In this document: positions 7,923 through 13,055 of the stretch, piece after piece
Layout: every line of letters starts with the position of its first letter
Position numbering within the stretch: the stretch's first letter is position 1
Source: Vicingus sp036171675
Lineage (GTDB): Bacteria; Bacteroidota; Bacteroidia; Flavobacteriales_E; Vicingaceae
Assembly (NCBI GenBank): GCA_036171675.1
Contig: JAVHRO010000084.1
Coordinates: forward strand, 1 to 13,055
Direction of reading: 5' to 3'
DNA length: 13,055 nt
Translations under genes and position numbers: made by a program
The notes under the pieces: model-generated
What the model saw: only the letters and a program-made list of their open reading frames with translations
What the model was told of the DNA's origin: nothing
Database searches by the model: none

Positions 7923-8486
7923 TTATTTTCCATTAAAATCACTCATTGTTCGTCCTAAACCAATTGTTCCAAAACTTTTTATAGCATGGGTGGCTTTTGA
8001 TAATCTTTCGGCTAACAATGTCTGTTCTTCGGGTGCAAAGTTACCTAATACGTGGTTGATTTGTTTTCCTTTTACAAATTCACTTCCAACACCAAAACGT
8101 AGTCGCGCATAATTGTTGTTGCCAAGTGTTTCAATAATGTTTTTTAATCCATTATGACCACCATCACTACCGTTTCCTTTTATACGAATGGTGCCAAAAG
8201 GTAGAGCGATATCGTCTGTGATAACCAGTAAATTTTCTTGAGATATTTTTTCTTGTTGAAGATAATAATTAACCGCTTTTCCACTCAAATTCATATAGGT
8301 GGTAGGTTTTACCAGAAAAAAAGTGCGGCCTTTAAACTTCAAGGTAGCTGTAGATGCAAGCTTATTGGACTCAAAAAAAATATTGGATGCTTTTGCTAAA
8401 GCATCCAATACCATAAAACCTATGTTGTGTCTAGTATTTTCGTATTCAGAGCCTATATTGCCCAATCCTACAATTAAATACTTCAT
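7923..8486 (-). CDS. pth: Peptidyl-tRNA hydrolase
   Basis: The 187-residue cytoplasmic enzyme cleaves the ester bond of peptidyl-tRNAs released early from ribosomes and so recycles the tRNA. The family motifs are intact: YLIVGLGNIG with Asn10, ENTRHNIGF with catalytic His20, KPTTYMNLSG with Asn66, ITDDIALPFG with Asp91 and Asp92, and GGHNGLKNI with Asn112. The length fits bacterial Pth (about 185-195). The start codon lies 11 bases after the rplY stop, so the two genes are almost certainly co-transcribed. The following U32 gene is 92 bases further on. Nothing unusual was seen in the protein. Confidence 0.97.
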   Translation of the reverse strand: MKYLIVGLGNIGSEYENTRHNIGFMVLDALAKASNIFFESNKLASTATLKFKGRTFFLVKPTTYMNLSGKAVNYYLQQEKISQENLLVITDDIALPFGTIRIKGNGSDGGHNGLKNIIETLGNNNYARLRFGVGSEFVKGKQINHVLGNFAPEEQTLLAERLSKATHAIKSFGTIGLGRTMSDFNGK

Positions 8487-8497
8487 AATTTATTTAC

Positions 8498-9091
8498 TTA
8501 TTCAGCAGGAGCAGCTTCAGTTTCACCATCAGTAGAAGCGGAAATTGCAGCTCTACTCATTTTTATAGCAACAACCACAGCGTTAGAAGCATCTAAAAAT
8601 GATAATCCATTAACTTTTAAATCGCCTACTTTAATCGATTGTCCCATTCCTAGAGAAGTAATATCAATAGTAATAAATTCAGGAAGTGTTTCAGCTAAGC
8701 CTTTAACTCTTAATCTTCTTGTTACGGTTCTTAATTTACCACCCGCAATTACAGCCTTTGAAGTACCAGTAACTTTGATTGGAAGTGTAAGGGTAACAAC
8801 TTTTCCAGGAACAACTTCTAAAAAGTCTACATGTAAAATTTTGTCGGTTACTGGATGAAATTGAACTTCTTTAATGATACTTCTAGTTACAGTACCATCA
8901 ATATTCAAATCTACAAAATATACGTTTGGAGAGTTAATAACTTTGCCAAAAGGAATTTCATCTACACTGAAGTGAATATTTTCTTTACCACCGTACAATA
9001 CAGCTGGAATTTTTTCAAGTTTTCTTAGGGAATTAGCATCTGTTGATCCTCTTTCAGTTCTTTTATTTCCTTTTAATGCTACAGATTTCAT
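8498..9091 (-). CDS. rplY: 50S ribosomal protein L25, long (CTC) form
   Basis: This 197-residue protein binds 5S rRNA in the large ribosomal subunit. The N-terminal L25 domain (about residues 4-92) contains KIPAVLYGG and VQFHPVTDKILHVDF. The C-terminal TL5/CTC beta domain (about 95-178) starts VTLTLPIKVTG and contains LPEFITIDITSLGMG. A short acidic, Ala-rich tail (GETEAAPAE) follows, as is common in long forms. E. coli L25 lacks the second domain and is only about 95 residues, so this is the general-stress CTC type. The gene sits 24 bases after prs and 11 bases before pth, in the prs-rplY-pth order. No Shine-Dalgarno sequence precedes it. Confidence 0.96.
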   Translation of the reverse strand: MKSVALKGNKRTERGSTDANSLRKLEKIPAVLYGGKENIHFSVDEIPFGKVINSPNVYFVDLNIDGTVTRSIIKEVQFHPVTDKILHVDFLEVVPGKVVTLTLPIKVTGTSKAVIAGGKLRTVTRRLRVKGLAETLPEFITIDITSLGMGQSIKVGDLKVNGLSFLDASNAVVVAIKMSRAAISASTDGETEAAPAE

Positions 9092-9115
9092 GTGTTTAAT
9101 ATATTAAATTATTGT

Positions 9116-10051
9116 TTAGCAAATAAATGTATTACTTATTGATTCGTGATTAAATACTTTTTTAATAATATCAGAAAATAAATCGGATACCGAAAGTACT
9201 TTAATTTTATCACTTTGACGTAATAAAGGTATGGTATCGGTTACGATTATTTCTGTAAGTTTTGAATTTTCAATTCGCTCTATGGCATTGCCAGAGAAAA
9301 TTGCATGAGTTGCAATGGCTCTAACGCTAGTTGCTCCATTGTCAATCATAATGTCGGCTGCTTTGGATAATGTACCGGCTGTATCAACCATGTCATCCAC
9401 CAATATAACATCTCTACCTTTAACATCACCAATTAAAAACATATCTTCAATAACGTTTGCTTTTTTGCGTTGTTTGTAACAAACGGCTACTTCGGCATGT
9501 AAAAATTTAGCATATGCATTGGCACGTTTGGTCCCACCCATATCTGGTGAAGCCATAGTAAGGTTTGATAAGTTGAGGCTTTTTATATAAGGAATAAAAA
9601 TGGTCGAAGCAAATAAATGGTCAACAGGTACTTCAAAAAAACCCTGGATTTGATCAGCATGTAAATCCATAGTCATTATTCTATTAACTCCAGCAGCAGT
9701 AAGCATATTTGCTGCAAGCTTTGCACCTATTGGAACTCTTGGTTTGTCTTTTCTATCTTGACGTGCCAATCCAAAATAAGGAATAATAGCAACTATTCTT
9801 CTGGCTGATGCTCGTTTTGCAGCATCAATCATCATTAATAATTCCATTAAATTGTCAGATGGTGGAAAGGTTGATTGAACAATAAAAACATCAGAACCTC
9901 TAACCGATTCCTCAAATGAAGGTTGAAATTCACCATCACTAAATGTACTTATAATAACATTGCCTAATGAAACGCCGTAAGCTTTAGCAATTTTTTCTGC
10001 TAAATACCTAGACGCTCTACCGCTAAAAATTTTTACTGTTGGCTCAATCAT
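9116..10051 (-). CDS. prs: Ribose-phosphate pyrophosphokinase (PRPP synthetase)
   Basis: The 311-residue cytoplasmic enzyme makes PRPP from ribose 5-phosphate and ATP, feeding purine, pyrimidine, histidine, tryptophan and NAD synthesis. The motifs are complete: FSDGEFQPSFEESVRG (about 37-52), the catalytic loop PYFGLARQDRK (about 91-101), and the metal and ATP-binding signature MDLHADQIQGFF with His131. The ribose-5-phosphate loop VDDMVDTAGTL is at about 218-228. The length matches class I enzymes (about 310-320). It is the first gene of the minus-strand cluster and has the best promoter match in the window upstream. The last residues, SNTFIC, are a slightly unusual tail of no clear importance. 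Confidence 0.97.
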   Translation of the reverse strand: MIEPTVKIFSGRASRYLAEKIAKAYGVSLGNVIISTFSDGEFQPSFEESVRGSDVFIVQSTFPPSDNLMELLMMIDAAKRASARRIVAIIPYFGLARQDRKDKPRVPIGAKLAANMLTAAGVNRIMTMDLHADQIQGFFEVPVDHLFASTIFIPYIKSLNLSNLTMASPDMGGTKRANAYAKFLHAEVAVCYKQRKKANVIEDMFLIGDVKGRDVILVDDMVDTAGTLSKAADIMIDNGATSVRAIATHAIFSGNAIERIENSKLTEIIVTDTIPLLRQSDKIKVLSVSDLFSDIIKKVFNHESISNTFIC

Positions 10052-10078
10052 ATCAATTCCCTAAAATATTAAGGGTTG

Positions 10079-10110
10079 CAAATTTATTAAAATATTAATT
10101 CTTAGCCAAA
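10079..10110 (-). promoter_or_regulatory. prs-rplY-pth operon promoter (Bacteroidota type)
   Basis: On the minus strand TTTG (10110-10107) is followed after 20 bases by TAAATTTG (10086-10079). This fits the Bacteroidota form TTTG, about 19 bases, TAnnTTTG. The -7 box ends 27 bases before the prs ATG, a sensible leader. The leader contains a small 4-bp inverted repeat, CCCT/AGGG, at 10059-10075. Confidence 0.7.
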
Positions 10111-10152
10111 TAAAAAATAAAAAGTATTATAAATATTTTAATAAAATCTTTC

Positions 10153-10179
10153 TTGTTTCAAAAGTAATGAATATTTTCG
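10153..10179 (+). promoter_or_regulatory. Candidate tRNA-Leu promoter
   Basis: TTG at 10153-10155 is followed after 16 bases by TATTTTCG (10172-10179), one base off TAnnTTTG. The tRNA starts 25 bases later, leaving a short leader that would be removed by RNase P. The match is moderate. Confidence 0.4.
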
Positions 10180-10203
10180 CAACCTCAAATGATAAATTTG
10201 AAT

Positions 10204-10284
10204 GCCCAGATGGCGGAATTGGTAGACGCGCACGACTCAAACTCGTGTTCCATCGGAGTGTGGGTTCGATTCCCACTCTGGGTA
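10204..10284 (+). tRNA. tRNA-Leu (anticodon CAA)
   Basis: This 81-base class II tRNA folds into a full cloverleaf. The acceptor stem is GCCCAGA with TCTGGGT, including a terminal G-U pair as in other leucine tRNAs. The D arm contains GGTAGACGC. The anticodon stem CACGA/TCGTG holds the loop CTCAAAC with anticodon CAA at 10238-10240, reading UUG. A short extra arm (TTCCATCGGAGT) is followed by the T arm GTGGG-TTCGATT-CCCAC. The discriminator is A, and CCA is not encoded, so it must be added after transcription. Confidence 0.96.
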
Positions 10285-10290
10285 CTAAAC

Positions 10291-10312
10291 TGTTCTAATC
10301 CGAACGTTTTTT
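10291..10312 (+). terminator. Weak rho-independent terminator after tRNA-Leu
   Basis: TGTTC (10291-10295) pairs with GAACG (10302-10306) around a six-base loop and is followed directly by six T residues (10307-10312). It lies seven bases after the tRNA end. The stem is short, so strength is doubtful. Confidence 0.45.
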
Positions 10313-10496
10313 AATTATTTTGGCTTCTTAGTTTGGTAATTAGCAAGTTTTCAATTTTTTTTCGTTAAAGATTTTATCATAACTATACAATGGTTATTGA
10401 TGATTGTTTTGTATGAGGTTCGTCATAGTTAATATCTACGATTGACATTATCTTTGAATGAGAGTTTCATTTTTGTAATGTTAAAATTTGTAGTCT

Positions 10497-10670
10497 ATGA
10501 AATCTTGTGGTAAAAGTTTAAGAATTGGAGTAATTGCTTTGTTGTTGATATTTTTATCATGTCAATCTGAAAATAAAATTGTACATCAACAATTCAAATC
10601 CAAAAAAGCTAAGGTTCTAGTTTGTCCGACTCATATACTTGAAAATAATAATAACCCGTTGTGCATATAG
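10497..10670 (+). pseudogene. Lipoprotein gene fragment, 3' end replaced by the insertion sequence
   Basis: From the ATG at 10497 an open frame of 57 codons begins with a lipoprotein signal peptide. It has Lys and Arg near the start, a hydrophobic core (GVIALLLIFL) and a lipobox ending at Cys22 (FLSC). The acceptor Cys is followed by QSEN. The mature part is Lys- and Gln-rich and then becomes ENNNNPLCI, where the last residues and the TAG stop (10668-10670) come from the left inverted repeat of the IS. I take this as the 5' end of a longer gene truncated by the element. It is not continued on the other side of the IS. A naturally short lipoprotein is the alternative. The family is not recognised. 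Confidence 0.6.
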
Positions 10671-11545
10671 GCAATGTTAATTTTTAAATTATTGATATTT
10701 CGTTCAAAAATGAATTTATTGATGTATTGAATAATAGTAACAGCGGTTATTTTGGACAATATTCTAGTTTTAAAGCCAAGGAAAGTTTTGGCGTAATTAT
10801 TTCGTATTGAGAACTGGTCACAAAGTTGTGAGAATAAAGTTTCAATTCTTTTTCTTGATTTTCTAAAAATGTAGGGTTGTTTTTTGTAGTCTTTTTGGTT
10901 TATTCTCATAGGTATCTCAAGTTTAATTTGAGCAGATTCAAACAAATCTAATTGATAATCAGCACTTAAATAACCTTTGCCACCTAGAATAACACAGTTG
11001 TTATATTGATTTTTAATGTCCTTCAAGTAATGAATATCATGTACCGATGCTTTATTAATATCAAAACTTTTAAAAACTCCAGTGATAGAATATACTGCAT
11101 GAATTTTGTAACCATAATAAGCCATATTTTGACTAGCACAGAAGCCTCTATCTGGTGCAGAATAAAAATCTTCCTTACAAATAACACTTCTGTTGCTTCT
11201 TGATAATTTTTCCACTTCTAATGGCATATTATCGACAATAAAATACTCCTCGAAATCATTAAACTTATCGGAAAGCTTAGTTCTAATATATTCAATTGTT
11301 GAAAATAATTTTCTCTTTCTTCTATTGTACACCGAACGTTCTATTTTATGATATAAAACTTCTGGAATAACCCTGAAGAGTTGGCATTCACTACCTATAC
11401 TCATATATTCAGCTGTTAAATTCATAGCTATCAATTCTATATCTGTAAGTTTTGGTTCTCGTATTTGATGTGAAAAACTCCCTTTTCCTGTTATTGATTT
11501 TAACATCTCTAAAATTTTGCCGTAATTTGATTGAAAGTTGCTCAT
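10631..11545 (-). CDS. IS982-family transposase, probably defective
   Basis: This DDE-type transposase moves its own element. I prefer the ATG at 11545 (304 residues). An upstream ATG at 11593 would add 16 residues read through the likely promoter. Positions here are counted from 11593. FIVDNMP holds the first catalytic Asp (Asp121), and FRKSRKRIETLFSQLCDQF holds the Glu (Glu251). The middle motif, normally GDKGY or GDRGY, reads LGGKGYLS, with Gly205 where the second catalytic Asp is expected. The original stop is also lost: the frame passes through the left inverted repeat as YMHNG and stops at 10631, outside the element. Both changes point to an inactive copy. Family assignment rests on motif order, length and terminal repeats. 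Confidence 0.88.
   Translation of the reverse strand: MSNFQSNYGKILEMLKSITGKGSFSHQIREPKLTDIELIAMNLTAEYMSIGSECQLFRVIPEVLYHKIERSVYNRRKRKLFSTIEYIRTKLSDKFNDFEEYFIVDNMPLEVEKLSRSNRSVICKEDFYSAPDRGFCASQNMAYYGYKIHAVYSITGVFKSFDINKASVHDIHYLKDIKNQYNNCVILGGKGYLSADYQLDLFESAQIKLEIPMRINQKDYKKQPYIFRKSRKRIETLFSQLCDQFSIRNNYAKTFLGFKTRILSKITAVTIIQYINKFIFERNINNLKINIAYMHNGLLLFSSI
10656..10670 (+). repeat. Left terminal inverted repeat of the IS
   Basis: CCGTTGTGCATATAG, matching the right end except at base 12 (A at 10667). That base is part of what would otherwise be the transposase stop codon. Confidence 0.88.
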
Positions 11546-11569
11546 GTATTTAAGTGTTTGAAAATCAAT

Positions 11570-11577
11570 TAAATATA
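11570..11577 (-). promoter_or_regulatory. Candidate transposase promoter box
   Basis: The minus strand reads TATATTTA here, one base off TAnnTTTG, with TTG 20 bases further upstream. It lies 24 bases before the ATG at 11545 and downstream of the alternative ATG at 11593, which supports the shorter start. Confidence 0.35.
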
Positions 11578-11620
11578 CGATTTTTTTAATCAATGAACAA
11601 CTTTTATTTTTATCTTTTTT

Positions 11621-11635
11621 CTAAATGCACAACGG
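11621..11635 (-). repeat. Right terminal inverted repeat of the IS
   Basis: CTAAATGCACAACGG on the plus strand, the reverse complement of the left end apart from one base. It lies 34 bases before the MFS start codon. Confidence 0.88.
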
Positions 11636-11669
11636 ATTTCTTTTATTATATTTATAAAAAAATAATAGT

Positions 11670-12893
11670 ATGTTAAAACAGAGCCATACACATCCTTTAA
11701 ACATTGTGGTTATTGTTGCCGCACTTGGGTATTTTGTAGATATTTATGATTTAATACTTTTTAGCATTGTTAGAGTCCCAAGTTTACAAGAAGTAGGGAT
11801 TGTTGCTGGTGAAATAAAAAATGCTGGGGTTTACCTATTAAATATGCAGATGGTTGGAATGCTTCTTGGTGGAATAGTTTGGGGAATTTTGGGAGATAAA
11901 AAGGGAAGATTATCCACATTGTTTCTAACCATTTTACTTTATTCGTTGGCAAATATTGCCAACGGTTTTGTTCAAACACTTGACCAATATGCTATTTTGA
12001 GATTAATTGCCGGATTTGGCTTAGCAGGTGAACTAGGTATCGGAATTACGCTTGTTTCGGAAGTGATGACTAAAGAGACTCGCGCATGGGGTACTAGCAT
12101 TGTATCTGGAATAGGTATTCTTGGGGCTGCTTTGGCATTTATTGTATCGGAATGGGGTTGGAGAGAGTCTTATTGGGTGGGAGGAGTTTTAGGGTTATTG
12201 TTGCTTGGACTAAGGATTTATATTCACGAATCAGGAATGTTTGATAGGGTAAAAGTGAGTAAAGCTAAACGTGGAGACTTTTTAAGTCTTTTTAAAAATC
12301 GTGAAAAATTTGTTAAATATATTTCATCTATATTTATTGGTATTCCAGTTTGGTTTACCATTGGTATTTTAGTTACTTTTTCAAAAGAATTTGGCGAAGC
12401 CTTAGGTATTACCGGGCCTGTTAGTCCAGGGAAATCAATAATGTATCATTATATTGGGGCTGCAATAGGAAGCGTGATAACAGGCTATATTAGTCAAAAA
12501 TTAAAATCCAGAAAAAAAGCCTTATGGATTGCTATCATTTCACTTTCATTCCTTAGTGTTTGGTATTTTTCTTCTGGCGGGGAATCTCCAGAATTATTTT
12601 ATTTTATCATTTTCTTACTCGGTATTGCTCAAGGATATTGGGCTGTATTTATTACTGTTGCTTCTGAACAATTTGGTACTAACATACGCTCCACCGCAAC
12701 TACTACTATTCCCAACTTTGTTAGGGGAGCAACTGTTCCTATGTTAATTTGGTGGAAATACATGACTGAAGGAATGGGGTTAATTCAATCGTCAATAATT
12801 GTAGGGGCAGTTGTTATTGTTCTTGCAGTGATTGCGGTATTCTTCTTAGAAGAAAGTTACGATAAGGATTTGGATTATTTAGAAGAAGAATAA
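11670..12893 (+). CDS. Major facilitator superfamily transporter
   Basis: This 407-residue inner-membrane carrier has about twelve hydrophobic segments. TM1 contains GYFVDIYDLILFSIV, with Asp24 and Asp27 in the D-x-Y-D position seen in the sugar and aromatic-acid proton symporter branch. The loop after TM2 carries MFS motif A, GILGDKKGR (72-80). TM4 has RLIAGFGLAGELGIG (111-125), resembling motif B. A long polar loop (about 186-216) separates the two halves. A conserved stretch ASEQFGTNIRSTATTTIPN (331-349) is followed by FVRG. The C-terminus is acidic (DYLEEE). Substrate cannot be told; a proton-coupled organic acid or sugar importer is the family expectation. The start lies just 34 bases beyond the IS, so its native promoter may have been lost. 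A hairpin terminator follows. Confidence 0.93.
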   Translation: MLKQSHTHPLNIVVIVAALGYFVDIYDLILFSIVRVPSLQEVGIVAGEIKNAGVYLLNMQMVGMLLGGIVWGILGDKKGRLSTLFLTILLYSLANIANGFVQTLDQYAILRLIAGFGLAGELGIGITLVSEVMTKETRAWGTSIVSGIGILGAALAFIVSEWGWRESYWVGGVLGLLLLGLRIYIHESGMFDRVKVSKAKRGDFLSLFKNREKFVKYISSIFIGIPVWFTIGILVTFSKEFGEALGITGPVSPGKSIMYHYIGAAIGSVITGYISQKLKSRKKALWIAIISLSFLSVWYFSSGGESPELFYFIIFLLGIAQGYWAVFITVASEQFGTNIRSTATTTIPNFVRGATVPMLIWWKYMTEGMGLIQSSIIVGAVVIVLAVIAVFFLEESYDKDLDYLEEE

Positions 12894-12963
12894 AAAGTAA
12901 TTACTGTTGTCAATATGTTTACCTGAATAGCTAAAAAAAATGAACTTGACAATGATAATTAAC

Positions 12964-12999
12964 AACAAACCCAGTAACATTGCTGTTACTGGGTTTGTT
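12964..12999. terminator. Strong bidirectional terminator between MFS gene and tRNA-Asn
   Basis: A perfect 16-bp stem (12964-12979 with 12984-12999) encloses the four-base loop TTGC. A GTTTTG stretch overlaps and follows on the plus strand, and a T-rich TTGTTGTTAATT lies on the minus strand. It is placed between convergent genes and so can end both the MFS transcript and the tRNA transcript. Confidence 0.85.
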
Positions 13000-13002
13000 T
13001 TG

Positions 13003-13055
13003 CTCCCCCTCTTGGGCTCGAACCAAGGACCCTCTGATTAACAGTCAGATGCTCT
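13003..13055 (-). tRNA. tRNA-Asn (anticodon GTT), partial at the right edge
   Basis: On the minus strand the window shows the 3' part of a tRNA, beginning AGAGCATCTGACTGTTAATC. The anticodon stem TCTGA/TCAGA holds the loop CTGTTAA with anticodon GTT (13042-13040). The T arm CTTGG-TTCGAGC-CCAAG follows, then the 3' acceptor strand AGGGGGA and discriminator G at 13003. The next bases are CA rather than CCA, so CCA is not encoded. The 5' acceptor strand and most of the D arm lie beyond the window. Confidence 0.93.

Larger units (their letters stand above)
10656..11635. mobile_element. IS982-family insertion sequence, about 980 bp
   Basis: The element is bounded by terminal inverted repeats and carries one transposase gene on the minus strand. 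The size fits the family (about 1 kb). The left end reads CCGTTGTGCATATAG, and the right end read inward is CCGTTGTGCATTTAG, a match at 14 of 15 bases. Comparing the flanks just outside (ATAATAAC on the left, ATTTCTTT on the right) shows no target-site duplication. The element lies between a truncated lipoprotein gene and the MFS gene. Confidence 0.87.

Noticed and set aside
11546..11593. Upstream start for the transposase adding 16 residues
   Set aside because: The extra residues are translated from what looks like the promoter region, and the shorter form fits the family length.
10648..11643. Target-site duplication flanking the IS
   Set aside because: The bases directly outside the two ends do not match at any likely length from 3 to 9.
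12907..12957. Inverted TTGTCAA/TTGACAA pair after the MFS gene
   Set aside because: The arms are seven bases with a long loop, much weaker than the perfect 16-bp hairpin just downstream, and no function is supported.

Overview
The window looks like chromosomal DNA of a member of the Bacteroidota, most likely a Flavobacteriales-type marine or freshwater bacterium. The DNA is AT-rich and start codons lack Shine-Dalgarno sequences. Several upstream regions carry the Bacteroidota promoter form TAnnTTTG, best seen before prs. A large secreted protein ends in a type IX secretion (T9SS) sorting domain, and the gene order prs-rplY-pth is, from memory, common in this phylum.

Layout. 1-1482 (minus) is gpmI (phosphoglycerate mutase), cut by the left edge. 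1633-4251 (plus) is a secreted multidomain GH18 protein. 4252-4725 has no intact gene but holds a possible decayed reading frame. 4726-5593 is a divergent pair: an XRE regulator (minus) and an unrecognised Cys/His-rich 122-residue protein (plus), separated by a cluster of palindromic half-sites that look like the regulator's operators. 5594-5964 is non-coding, with a GC-rich hairpin and repeat-like sequence. 5965-10051 (minus) is a housekeeping cluster transcribed as prs, rplY, pth and then a U32-family protein. The genes supply PRPP, a ribosomal protein, peptidyl-tRNA recycling and a probable RNA-hydroxylation enzyme, so most of the cluster concerns translation. 10204-10284 is tRNA-Leu(CAA). 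10497-10670 is a short or truncated lipoprotein gene that runs into an IS982-family insertion sequence (10656-11635). 11670-12893 (plus) is an MFS transporter starting 34 bases beyond the IS. 12964-12999 is a strong hairpin serving as a convergent terminator, and 13003-13055 (minus) is a partial tRNA-Asn(GTT).

The most informative stretch is the IS. Its two ends match at 14 of 15 bases, and the single mismatch removes the transposase stop codon that the other end would encode. The transposase therefore reads out of the element. It also has Gly where the second catalytic Asp is expected. No target-site duplication is visible, and the lipoprotein gene entering the left end does not resume on the right. 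Together this suggests a decaying element with a rearrangement at the site. The second point of interest is the XRE/Cys-His pair, which I cannot assign to a known system. I see no clear defence system, CRISPR array or prophage.
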